64,000 nt of DNA from Sclerurus mexicanus (Eukaryota; Chordata; Aves; Passeriformes; Furnariidae): the NCBI GenBank assembly GCA_013396755.1, contig VWZF01000445.1, positions 1,441,134 through 1,505,133 on the forward strand, written 5' to 3'. Positions 40,036 through 53,200 of the stretch are shown here, in pieces. Position 1 is the stretch's first letter; each line of letters starts with the position of its first letter. The position numbers and the translations under genes were made by a program. Below the pieces are notes generated by a model. It was not told the origin of the DNA and made no database searches. It saw only the letters and a list, made by a program, of their open reading frames with translations.

Positions 40036-41282
40036 TGAAAATATATATAAATGAGCACTTACATATATGCCATATATATGGTGTACATGTGTGTGCATTC
40101 ACATATACGTGTGCATATGTATCTATTTATTCCTAAATCTGAAATCAGATTCTAAGCTATTTCAATAGTTCCATGTGTTTTCTTCTGCTTTCTCTTGCAA
40201 CCTACTTGTTTTGCCCATTTTTGTATGAAGGCATATAAACAAAAGAGAAACATTCACACTATTCTAGGAGTTACATTCTGCCAAAATCTCAATATCTCCA
40301 GACATATTTACTAAACCCCAAATTAATGTTTTGTTTTATACTAAAACTTATTTGTCTCTTAGAGCAGTGCTTTACCTTTAAAGCAAAGAAATCATATATT
40401 TTATACACTTAACTGGGATAGTTCAATTTCAAATTCCTATTTTCCTAAAATAATTTATCCAAAAATGATACCTCTTTTCTATTTTGGTCCCTTGAACCCT
40501 GAATACTGTAATACTTTTTCTAGTTGTATTCTAATATTAGAGTACTCAAGGTTATTCTAATAAGAACTTTGTATTGTGTACCAAGGCTAGCACATACACA
40601 GCTATGCTTCTTCATTGGCTCACAGACCTTTCTCCCAAAGAACATATTAAGTCTCTCTTCTTCTTTGGACAAATTCATGTTCTTGACAAAATTTGTGCAT
40701 TTCCTATTTTTTTAGGAAGCTGCATTATCCAGTTATCTAATACAACTGCATTCAATTAACATCAACCAGACTGGGACACCAAGCAGATTTATTGTGTTGT
40801 CTTGTCTGCTTGTTTTGTTTCTTAAAATGTAGTATGAAAGCTGTAAATTGACTCGTCTGATTATATTAGCTGTAGCATTTCAGTACATCAGGACCACTCA
40901 GACTGAATTTCAAAATAAGAACTTAATCCATCTTTCTGCAAGGAAGGACTTTTTTTCAGGCCATTATTATTTATGGCAAAGGAAAGACCTTTCCCTAAGG
41001 CTGACAGAAGCATCAGCAGTCACTGTTTTAAAATAAACAGGTTAGAGACTGAGATTAGTAACCTGGTCAATCACAAGTATCAGATGGCATAGCCAAAAAT
41101 ATAGCCAGAGAGGGATCCAAAGGTTTCAGCTTAAAAAGCAAATCTAGATCTAACATAATATGGGAGAACCCAAATAAAAGCCGAGCTGTGTTTTTGTGCA
41201 GCCTATGCCAATATGCAAGGGAACAGATCCATCCTTCCCCTCTACTGAGTTTTCATACAAGCAGAGGAAAAAAAAAAAAAAA

Positions 41283-41283
41283 N
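41283..41283. other. Single undetermined base in a poly-A run
   Basis: One N lies at the end of an A homopolymer that begins at 41268. It probably marks a homopolymer length ambiguity in the assembly and is not a biological feature. Confidence 0.9.
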
Positions 41284-44200
41284 AATCTGTTCATGTTAAT
41301 GGCACAAATGGGGATCTCCGGTTTTTGTGTCATCACTGCCAGCAGCAGGCTAATGGAGCATCTCAGAGACAGATCACAGAACTGCAGTTCCAGCCACACA
41401 GGACACTTTCTGCTTTTTATTACACTCTGTAAAAGATGTCACACATGCTTTCTCTTAGCAGTCCTCATGAATCAGCAAAGAGCTGCTGAAGAGTGGCCAC
41501 CAGGGTACATGGGAAAGAATCAGGTGCCAGCTGTCAAAGTATTTCTTGGTGATTTACGTTCTTTTTTTATATCTCTGTATCCAGTAGGAGAAACAGGCCA
41601 GCAAGGAGCATTTACATATTTGCGTTTTACAGGACAGACTGCAAAAAAGAGATGTGGTCATGCAGGAGCAGGAGGGAGGATTTCTTTCTTTTTAGCAGAT
41701 GCAAAAAGATATTCCAGTTCCCTTGACTTCTCCCAAGATCTACATTAGCAATTCCAATTAGAACATGTGTGTCCTGTCATGGGTGGCAGCACGTCAGGAC
41801 ACTGGGGAGTGCAATGCCAAAGTATGTGCACAGCCATAGCTTTTCTCCTTCTTTGCCTCTCTCTTCCCTTCCGTTTGATGAACACTAGGGGCTTACACAC
41901 ACTGAAGAAAATATTCCAACATGATTGATTTTGTCACTAGCCTCTTTCAGGAGGTAAGAAATCAACCATCTTTAATTCTGGCAATTAAATCGGTTGATGC
42001 AGATTGCAAAATGTGTGGCCATCCCTTGGCAGGGTATTGCTTCATGGTCTATACATTGTGTTAAGAAGGCAGCTGTTGTTCAGATAGCCCCATCCTTCAT
42101 GACCCAAAGGACTTGTGTAGAGAGGGAATACATATGCTTTGTGGTGCTGCTTTGTTCTTCTATTTCATTTCTGCTTTCTCTGATTGCACAGTTTAAAAAA
42201 TCACCTTAGTTTTGAGGTTCTTAAACTCTGATCATGCTGTTTGTGCCCATGATGCCCCACTCCTTGGTGCCATCCAAAAGAAGGATGGACTGAGGAGAGG
42301 AAAAGAGGAAAGTGAACAGTTTTATTGATTAAATATAAGCTACTAAATGCACTGAGACCAGCTTTCACTTTCCAATGTCGCTTCTAGAAAGCCCTTTTCA
42401 GTATAAGCCATTTGCCATCCCTGTGGGAGAAATACAGTATCTATGAGTGAAAGAGTGATACTTTTGTGTAATATTCCTACTGTGATGGGACCCAGGCTGG
42501 AAATAAGGAGGAGGCCTCCTTCTGCTTCACTTTTCTGTTAACTGCAAATGGACAAAAGCTGCAAGTTGTGAGGATCCCTCACCAATCAGCAATGGGAGAT
42601 TAACTTTACCGTTAACCTTGTCTGTGCCCTCACCAATTTAATTGGCATTGGCCCAGATCCCAGACCTAAGGCCAAAAAATACAGAGCAGAGCTTGGTTGA
42701 GTGATAGAATGAGACCTATTGCTTTCCCTTGCCATCCTGGACTGGCTACATGTCATTTTGATCCCTTGGCACAAAGCACAATGTCTTTGCATGTCACCAG
42801 CGAGACTGTCAGCAGGTATAAATGAGCATAACACAGAGAACATCAATAAAAAAGGTTTTGCAACCTTTAAAAGTCTAACGATAATTATTAAACTCTCCTT
42901 GAAAATTTTCCTTTCAGTTCCCTTAAAAAAAAATCTTTGTTACCCATCTCCTCGCTGTGGGTAACCTCATTCTCTCCAAGCTCCAGCTGGAACCTGCATC
43001 ACACATTGCTCAGTGCCCTGTTGCAAAAAACATTCCCCATTCGCAGCACTAAATCCCCTGCACACACTCCTAAAATATCTTCTGTGGTTCCTCATGCCTA
43101 ACTAAACAATGCAAAACCCTGATTCTCTGCATACCTCCCACAGCCATCCCAGCTGCTCCTGACACCTTTCCTTTCCCCTAGGCCCTCTTCACTTTTCTGA
43201 AGTTACTCATCAGGAATCCACTCCTCCATCACTTCTCTCACCCTTTTCTTTCACTGGACTGCTTTGGGGGAGGTTGGAGAAAGAGGTTATTTTAAATAAA
43301 ACCTTGTTAACTTCTTCCTCTCACATTAGTTTCAAAACTTTCCATTGTAGCAAGATTTGAGCAAATGCATAGAGATATGCTCATTTCTGGATGCTCAAGT
43401 CATCTGAAAGCCGTCTGATCTACATTGTGGGGTGCTTGACCCAGGAAGGCTTTTCAGGCCCTGGGAATGACAGCATGGCCTCGTGCTAATCCACCTGACC
43501 TGGTTGTCCTTGAGAGCTCCAGAGGGTGGGTCAAGGCAGTCTCTTTGCACAGATCTGAGACTCAACAAATGCTTCACAGTGGACAGGTCTGCTCTTGAGA
43601 GTAGACTTAAAACCTATGCAGATTCTGTCTTTTAGTCACATCTTCACCCTCTCCCTTTTACACTCTGTCCCCAAAAGTAGCTACCCTGAGGCATATCCTT
43701 TGAAAGGACATAATCATATTGTTCTCCCCCTCATTAGCCCTATTCCCAGCATCTGCACCTCATTGTATGGTCATCTCTTCCCATCACTCTCTTCTTAATT
43801 TAGTTTGGAATCTCTCTAGAGCAATGAGACATCATTATCTATTTTGTAAAGCACTATTCAGAGCTGTAGCAGAGTTGCACATATACGTGATAGAAATCCT
43901 AGCCTTCCATTTCCTCCAAAAGATAGGCAGAGTTGGTTAATGCTCAGCACTTGATGCATGACACATGCTACAGGCTTTCCCCTACAACAGAGGCGAGAGC
44001 TCAGCCACGCTTTGGTCTTCACAGAGTGCTGAGAGAGGTCTCCACTCCTGACAACCACATTACGACAGAACACATTTTGATGCCAGTTTTTGGAGTGACA
44101 GAGCCATGGTGATCAGTAACAAAGTCATTTCAGTACCTGCAGAGTTAGGAGTATGCAGGTTTCCCCTCTGGTTTGGTAATATCCACAGGATGCTTGCAGC

Positions 44201-44529
44201 ATTGTAATGTACTCCATGTGGTTCCAGCATGCACAGCTGAGGTCTAGTAGCATGTGTCAAGCTGCCTCACTTCCCACCTCTGCATGTCCCTCTCCTATGG
44301 GCAACCCCACAGTCAAAGGCAAGGTGATTCTTTGGGCCAAGGGGAAGCAGAATTTTGTGGAGTAAAAACCCATGCATACTTTTGGAAAGACATCATTTCC
44401 ACCGCAGACAACAGTGCAGCCTGATGCTAGTTACAACAGGCAATAAAACTGACATTGCTCTGGAAGGACAGAGGAACATCCAGCAGAACTGCTGATACAT
44501 AATTTTTTTCCTCTATGCCCCACAAAAAT

Positions 44530-44592
44530 GCTAATGGTTGAACACAATTATCTTAAATGTCTTTTCCAACCTAAAAGATTCCATGAGTCTTC
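44530..44592 (+). mobile_element. CR1 LINE terminal fragment, plus strand
   Basis: A short remnant of a CR1 3' end: GGTTGAACACAATTATCTTA, AATGTCTTTTCCAACCTAAA and AGATTCCATGAGTC. The last part is a degraded form of the usual octamer tail. Only about 60 bp remain. Confidence 0.6.
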
Positions 44593-45233
44593 CTGGGGTC
44601 ACCTATAGCTTACCCAAAGTTAATGTGCTAAGAACTGGGGTAGATGTCAGGTCCTCAAACTAGTTTTCCTGAGGTACCCTGGAGAACTGCAAGTCTACCA
44701 CTGGATGGTTACTGAATTAATTAATCTCCCTTCCTTTTTAATAATGATAAAATATGCTTAATGGAGATCAGAAAGAATCAGCACAGATGATACTGTCAGC
44801 AGCAATGACAAAAGTTCTTTACTTGTTGCTAATGACATAAAGCTCTAGGCACATTCCAATCTTCCCCTTGATATACAATGATGTGTATACAAGCCTGTGC
44901 TCAGATCTGTATACAAAAATGGGCAGCAAGGGGAGAATGCTGGACTGGGAAACAGAGAAGTGGGCTCTGATGTCTGACCTAATGCCAAACTTCACCCAAA
45001 TGTGGGCCAATTCCTCTCCTATGTGTGTGCTTCTGCTTCTATTTCCATCTTTGAGGTTTTCTTTATATTTAAATTTTCTTTCTTGAACTTAAGTAGAGCT
45101 GATAACAAGCAGTGGACACACACCTCTGTGGGAGTGGAACTGAACAGGGGCACAATCATATTACAAACCCCAGCATCCCTGGACTGGGTACTCCAGATGC
45201 AGCCGCACTGACCCCATAGGCCGAGGCCCCATG

Positions 45234-45259
45234 AGGAATCACTCTCAGGAGTGATTCCT
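45234..45259. repeat. Perfect inverted repeat (11-bp stem, 4-nt loop)
   Basis: AGGAATCACTC at 45234-45244 is the exact reverse complement of GAGTGATTCCT at 45249-45259, with a TCAG loop. This is a compact, stable hairpin or cruciform candidate about 0.5 kb upstream of the PTCHD1 CpG island flank. No known RNA family was recognised. Confidence 0.92.
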
Positions 45260-45916
45260 GGTCTTGGGCACAAAACCCAGAAGAACCAGGGGATGTTGGG
45301 ACTCTACCTGCAATAACTTGGCCATGCTCAATTAAGCCATTTCATTGTTCACCACATTAGAAGTGAAACATGGAAAGAGTTTAGCATTCAAGCTGTGTGA
45401 CCTAGCTGTGAGGAGACAGGAATGATGTCAAGGAGGTTTTGTGCATGAAGAGACTGTGACAAAACATTAGCTCAGGTCAGACACTACTGAAGTGTAAAAG
45501 GGACATGACTGTCAGCCCATCAACAAGCAGAACAGGGAGCCGCTACTGTTTCATGCGGCAACACGTGTAACAGCTGTCAAACAGAAACTTCCTTTTCTCC
45601 GATTTGTAAAACCACTGGCCTAAATAGTAACTGGACTCCCAATACCAACACCTCTGGTTTGGGAATAGCAGCTTGCGCCAGCTGACAGCACTGGAAATCA
45701 GCGCGCCCAAACATGCCAAGAGCCAGAGCACTTATGCTCATTTCTGATACTTAAATACAATTTGTGTTTAAAAATGAGGCCGTGCCGCTGGATCGCATCC
45801 GGCGGGGACGGGCTGTACCTACACACAGGTGGGCAGCGCGCTCCGCCACACGCGGCCGGGGCTGGCGGTGCACGGCGAGGGGAGCGGCGGCGCTCTCCCG
45901 GCCCGGCCCGGCCCGG

Positions 45917-46622
45917 NNNNNNNNNNNNNNNNNNNNNNNNNNNNNNNNNNNNNNNNNNNNNNNNNNNNNNNNNNNNNNNNNNNNNNNNNNNNNNNNNNNN
46001 NNNNNNNNNNNNNNNNNNNNNNNNNNNNNNNNNNNNNNNNNNNNNNNNNNNNNNNNNNNNNNNNNNNNNNNNNNNNNNNNNNNNNNNNNNNNNNNNNNNN
46101 NNNNNNNNNNNNNNNNNNNNNNNNNNNNNNNNNNNNNNNNNNNNNNNNNNNNNNNNNNNNNNNNNNNNNNNNNNNNNNNNNNNNNNNNNNNNNNNNNNNN
46201 NNNNNNNNNNNNNNNNNNNNNNNNNNNNNNNNNNNNNNNNNNNNNNNNNNNNNNNNNNNNNNNNNNNNNNNNNNNNNNNNNNNNNNNNNNNNNNNNNNNN
46301 NNNNNNNNNNNNNNNNNNNNNNNNNNNNNNNNNNNNNNNNNNNNNNNNNNNNNNNNNNNNNNNNNNNNNNNNNNNNNNNNNNNNNNNNNNNNNNNNNNNN
46401 NNNNNNNNNNNNNNNNNNNNNNNNNNNNNNNNNNNNNNNNNNNNNNNNNNNNNNNNNNNNNNNNNNNNNNNNNNNNNNNNNNNNNNNNNNNNNNNNNNNN
46501 NNNNNNNNNNNNNNNNNNNNNNNNNNNNNNNNNNNNNNNNNNNNNNNNNNNNNNNNNNNNNNNNNNNNNNNNNNNNNNNNNNNNNNNNNNNNNNNNNNNN
46601 NNNNNNNNNNNNNNNNNNNNNN
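45917..46622. other. Assembly gap (706 N)
   Basis: A run of 706 undetermined bases is flanked by a CCCGG repeat on the left and by exon 1 coding sequence on the right. The size may be an estimate. It hides the PTCHD1 start codon, about 20 codons, the 5'UTR and the core promoter. GC-rich first exons are often lost this way in bird assemblies. Confidence 0.98.
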
Positions 46623-47213
<591 letters not shown>

Positions 47214-50200
47214 TGAAGTAATTTTTGTTCTGTGTCTCTATACTCGCGTGGCAGTGGTGCTCCCGAGTTAAGGCGTCTCGGGCTTTGATAGACTCAAAAC
47301 TTCAAAAACAGTTAGGTACCAATCTGCCAGGCTGCCGAGAATGGTTTGGGGGGCTGCTGCTGTGTCTGGACTGCACTTCTCCATACAGAGGGGTAGCATA
47401 AAACCTTCTCACTGTTCACGAAGGCAAATGACATAACTCAGCAGATTATTTTTAGCGGGTAGTGTTTTTTTCCTCTCCACTCACACCCCACCATCACAGA
47501 AAATGCTGGTTTTATAGATGAAGAGAAAATCCAGCCCAGCTGTAGATTGCAGGCATGGTGCAGCCTGTGCTGGCGGCTCAAGTTAGAGCGGGCAGCATCT
47601 TTGCCTGTCACTTGAGCAGCACGGAGCGTGCGAGTCACAATCTAACAGGACATCTCACCGTACTATATGTCATAACATGCCGGAAACCTGCATTTGTTGA
47701 AGCTGGTACTCTAGTTTATATTCTAGTAGTTTTGAACAATATTGGAAGGAAAAACAGGGAGGGTAGAAGCAAAAACTGTGTGCAAAGAGGGTCAAGTTCA
47801 CCAAGGAAAAAGGAAAGGAACATTTGGAAATAACCAGAGGTGTGGCTAGCTCTATCCTGCACGTTTTTGCTATTGCCTTGTGGAAACCCAAGAGACTCAG
47901 CATTGCTTTTTTTTTTTCCCTCTGAATGTCAAACTGTCAGCCCATATAAAAGCCAATGTTACTTCTTTTTAATCACTTCAGGGAGTGTCTCTTCTAAAAT
48001 GAAAACCGATGAAAACACCTATTGTAAGAGACTTCGGTGAGACCTCCCTCTTCACTAAACAAGGAAATAACTGTTACAGTGAATTTATTTATATTTTATT
48101 TCGACTGTAGGCAGAGAACTATGGTACAGAGCCATTCAGTATTTTATGTTTTCCTTTTGACATATTACCCAACAGTAATGAGCAAACAGATTTAATGAGT
48201 GTCGACTCACTAAGTACAGTAACAGGAATGTTACTGGCAAATGCGAAAACTCCAGAGAGACAATTTTCCTTCCTTCATTTTCTTATACCATGAATTGCAT
48301 TTGCATCCAGTATGTGCATATTTACTCAGTCACGGGATAATAATGATCATGGATTTTTTTCTCTGTACTGCCTTCTCTGGAGATCTGTAGTTTTATCAAT
48401 AGCATAGTGACACACAAATAAATGGTTCTCAGAATCTTTCTGCAAGCAAACTTCTGCATAAGATTTATCACGTCAGTGAAAGAGGTATAAGTTAGAAAGT
48501 TCTGTCAGTATTTAATACTGCCTCCTTTTTAATAGAATTGGCCAAAAAATGATTATTTTTCATTTATTGTGATAATTAACACCATTACCATTTGACTGTT
48601 TAGACATTGTCAGGCATATTTGATATATTATTTCCAACTCTACTTATCTAGTTAATTACAATGTGACCTGTGTAGAATAGATTATATCCTTTGTCCTGCT
48701 TATTTTTCTGTTTGTGGGCAGATAGGCTCAGGCAGCTGCCTGTCCAACCTTGTGAATGGTCCTGTGGGTCACAGAACAGCAAAACAGGAGGGAGGGCTCC
48801 AGGCTCCCAATATTATTATATCTGTGGTGATGCAGGGCTAAATAATTTTGTGTTAACAGGGCCCACCAAGGGGAGGAGAAAGGAATAGGTGGCCATCAAG
48901 GTTTTCCTATATATATGAAATTGAATGAATGGGAGAAGGGAGCAAAGGCAGCACGAGCCCCAGTCCAGAGCCAACCAACTCAAAGTACTTTGCTTGTAAA
49001 TAAATGCCCTAAGTGAAACCATAGGTAACCCCACTGACTTTTCTGAAAATGCTGTCATGTAGGCACAGTCAGGGCAGAGAACCAGTACGGCAGCATTTGC
49101 TTATCTCTCCTTTTTTGGAGGATAGCCTCCCCAAGGGAGAGGTTTTGCCTTAGAATAAGTGTCGGGTTAGATGCTGGCTCCTCCTGCATGGCGGTTGCTG
49201 CATCTCCACCCACAAGCAGGAGGATGGGAGACACAGGAGGATGGTTGGCCCAAGCAGATGCTGGCTGCTCTTGCAGTACTTCTTCTCAGTTTCCTTCCCT
49301 GCCATATCTCACCCCATCTGCCAAGGAGGGAAGAGAATGAGCCTTGAGTAAACAGAGCTGCCCTAGTCATGTGGCAAGGGAAGATTTCCCCTGATTTAGG
49401 CAAAGGAAGAAGTCAGTGTCCATTATTGTGCCATTAACATACAAAGGATACAAAGTTTTGGGGTCTGAGCAGTTGAAATTGAAACATAACTGGTACTGTC
49501 AAAAGTTAATCACTCTAACACCCTAAGCAATTAATTAGTCAGTGAAACAACTTCTGTGGTGACATGTCTAAAACACTCTGCTTAGCTTAGTGCAATTCCT
49601 CACGGGAACATTATCAGCTTGAGACACTCACTGTTAACACTACTCCAGGATACCTTGTTGTCTGACTGGAAAGAGATTCTGGGGAGGGCTCATCCTCACA
49701 ACTCTCTCAAGCCCAGGTCTCCAGCAGCACTCCCAAAGCAGGAGCTGCCACAGGACTTCCCACTGACAGCACACATCTGCCAGGACAGTGCTGGCTGCTT
49801 GCATGACAGCAGCGGGTCTTGCTGAACGTACAGGCTGCTCCACACAAGGTCTCTCCTGCTCTTTAGCAGGGAGGCATGTGGCTACCTTATATAATAGTTT
49901 TGATCTGGAGATGAGGCAGAGTCCTCTTTTATTTCTTATTTTTGTGTAAATCTCTATCCATAGTTCTCATAACTCCCCATAAATGCTTAAACCATGCTAG
50001 GCATGCCATCCCAATGTTGCGTTTCCAGCTGGCACAGTCATTTGTAGAAGGGAAGGAGAAATGTAAACATCCTCAGTCTCTGATAGTGAATAGGTGATCC
50101 AATAACAAGCCTTCGTAGAATCTCAGATGGAAGAGATGCATCCTGAGACTGAGATACTGTGGCAGAAAAATACTGAAATTTTACTCGCTGCAGTACCTGC

Positions 50201-53200
50201 TCCATAGATGAGCACAGGGAACTGGCATCGTGTGCTGTCGATGTGCAGGACCTTTCTTCCTCAAGATTTCACTCTTTCAAAAGAGAAAGAGGTAGGAAGT
50301 AATGACACCTAACTGAAGAAAGTGTGCTTTTAGCCCTGTATTTCCAGTAAGTGCTCAGAGAAGCAAAAATAATTGGGATATTCGGTGTGGACCATGGTGC
50401 AGAAGTTCAGATGATTATGCAAAGTCTTTAGAATTTGACTAAGCCTAGAATCCCACCTAAAAATAGTGTTAGAACAGCCCCCTACCATTTCGTGGTGGTA
50501 TTTCCACTTGAAGCTAGAAACTTGTTAGGTTGAAGTCATACAGACTTACTAGAAATACAGACCTAGACAGATTTTTGAACCTCAGAAAACATCTAATTTA
50601 GCCAGAATTTGAGAGCAATCCTTTTGAGCCTTATTCCTCTATGCTTATAGTGAGTTAACTGCTTTATGCTACAAAAGACTTTTTTTTTATATGAAATTTT
50701 TTTTTCAGAAAAATATCCTCTCTTCCACTTACATTACTGTATTTATAACAATAACACAGTGCTAATGTTTTTTTGGCAAAAACTCCACTTAAGTTTTCAA
50801 GACATAAAGATGAAAAGGGGTTGAAATGTAACGTGCCTTACTGAAGGCAGTTGTATTTGCAGTTTGCCTCCATGAAAATCTGTAGATAAGGGATATTTTT
50901 TCCTTAAAGAAATATCTACTAACTACAGATTTTTAGAAGATGCTTATACATTGCTCTTCTCATGTGAACTGGCCATTAATTGACCTAGATAACTGACTAA
51001 ATGTCTATGCAAACAGGCAAACAAATTAAAATTAGGTATTTCTGTCTAAGGATACATTTATTTAAGAACTTTATAACTTCTGATTGCTGCAGAACAAAAC
51101 AGTTTAACTTCAAAATCTTGCAGACCTCATGCTTGTTGGGGTTTTATTTCTTCTCTGCTCCTTAATTATTCTGTTCCTGTTAATGTGTGTGCCAGCACGC
51201 TCTGTCTGCGGTCTTCACAGATTTCCTCACTTACTTTGTAAGTGTGAGGAAACTCATGGAGGAAACAACCATCTTTAGAAATAACATGTTTATGTTTCCT
51301 TGTCTGTGGTGTTTCCAATTGCTTTGCTATGCAGATATGGCACACATAAACCATTATTTTCAAAGTCAGTGGAAGTGGACTGTGGTTGTTCCGTGGAGCC
51401 AAAAGCCGAGTCTGTTTTGATCCTGACTAAGACACGGTATCCTTTATTCTAAAACTTTGACTACTTCTGAATGCCTGGACACATCTGTGGATCTAACAAT
51501 GGATGTAGTATGTCTCCACCTTCTCTTGATGGTTCAGGCACTAAAACACTTTCAGGGAAATAGTCCATAGAACAAATAGTGCATTCCTCTGAAAAAAAAA
51601 TAAAGGATGAAGTCATGTCTTGAGAGCAAGGCTGTAAGATGAGGGGAAGAGTCCTAATAGAAGAGAAACAAGGGTGTGAAAGCAGCAGAAGTGCAAGCCT
51701 GTTGTCATAGCAGCACAATGCTGCAGGGCTAAAATGTATCTTATGCGAAAACAGATGAGAATTAAGATACGCAGGTAAGATCTGGGCACAGCCAGGGAAG
51801 AGGTAAGATAAATAGCATGTTTTAAGGGCAGTGTGGAAGTGTGTGCAGAACCCCACCCTGAGCTCCCGGTGTCAGCAGCAGCAGCTCCTCGGTGTGATTC
51901 CTGCAGGCGAGAGGGTTTGGTCCCTCCTGCAGGTGCTGGTCAGTGGCTGGAGCAGAAGTCCTAAAGCTGCCTGTGCCTGGGAGCACGATGACATCCCACT
52001 GGTCCTTGACACCCCGCTGCGCTGCTCCCTTGCCCGGCACCAGCTGGGACAGGGCCACTCTGCCCTCTTTCCTGGTTCACTCTATAATGTGATGCTCCCT
52101 ACAACCCTGTGCTTGTGCCCAACGGGCAGCCCATGCTGGGATTGCCCCAGCACCCCATGTTTCCTCTCTTTTCCTGCCTTTGGAAGGTCAAACGTCATCT
52201 CCCCTCTAGCAAACAGAACACCTGGGGGACAGGTTTTTTCACTATGTGGTTGGATGTATGCGTGTGATGGGGGCATCACCCCTCTGGGAGAGCACAGCAA
52301 GCAGGCAGGGCAGGTGTGAGGCCAGGGACATCTGTGCATCGCAGCCGCCGAGGCCAGGCCACCAGCACCCCAGGCAGTGCCACAAGGATTAGAGGAGAAC
52401 TGCCAGGGCTCCCCACTGACCACATTTGGGCTTCCCAAAAGCTGTGACAAGGCTTTAAGTTGGGGTTTACAGCGGGAAAACCCCTGCTCTCCACTTGCAA
52501 GAGAAAAGGAGGAGCCAAGTTGTTAATTAATGTGATGGGCTGTGAACTCGCAAATTTTGAGGTTTCCCTACAGCGCAGAAGGGACCGTTCCTCAGGCTTC
52601 TGCTGGAGGAGCCCTTGGCCAGAGCCTGCACCATGTCTCCAGCCCCCTGAGAAGCAGGATAAAGATGGAAAGGTGTTCATGGAAAGATCTGAGGCGCATG
52701 GAGAAAGCCAGTGATGGCGGAACTGATGCAAGATCAGACACAGGAGTGAAGTTTTATTCTTTTTTCCTCCATCATGAAAAGTTGATCTCACTCTGCACAC
52801 CAGGCTGTGCAGAATGGTTTCTGCTGCCCAGGCATCCTATCCTCCAGCAGCCGTCAGCCCAAAAACGAGAGTGGGCTTCTCTTGGTGGAACAAATTCAGG
52901 CACATTTACAAGGGTGATTGTCAGAATTAAGATGGTATTGATTAGAAAAGCTTCTCCACTTCAGATTAGAGAAGAAAAACGATATCTAGTGATTTTCTGT
53001 AGCTACCAAGAAGACAGATGGAAATGTAAATGCACACACACCTGCCACTTTGAGCGCTAATAGTTGTCCCTCAATTGATGGCTTGTAGTTTGAACAATTT
53101 TTAGATTTTATTTTTATGAAAATTGTTTGTAGAAAATATAATTCACTGTGTTTTGGACAGCTGAAAAACATTAGTTGCAAAAATAAATACAGTGCATAAT

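Larger units (their letters stand above)
35690..45774. other. Non-coding interval upstream of PTCHD1
   Basis: No coding exon was recognised. It contains a C-rich run at about 35730-35743, a short A run at 36536-36552, a (GGT)n run near 36939-36953, a MIR-like remnant at 39000-39195, CR1 remnants at 39775-40035 and 44530-44592, TA/TG-rich sequence at about 40040-40125, an A run with one undetermined base at 41283, and a perfect hairpin at 45234-45259. Open frames of 60-190 codons look like chance. Confidence 0.5.

Noticed and set aside
41188..41748. 186-codon open frame crossing the single N at 41283
   Set aside because: It passes through a poly-A run of uncertain length, so the frame itself is unreliable, and there is no family resemblance.
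51830..52800. Moderately GC-rich patch in intron 1 with overlapping frames on both strands
   Set aside because: Frames of 120-175 codons in opposing directions show no homology I recognise. They are better explained by local base composition than by a nested gene.
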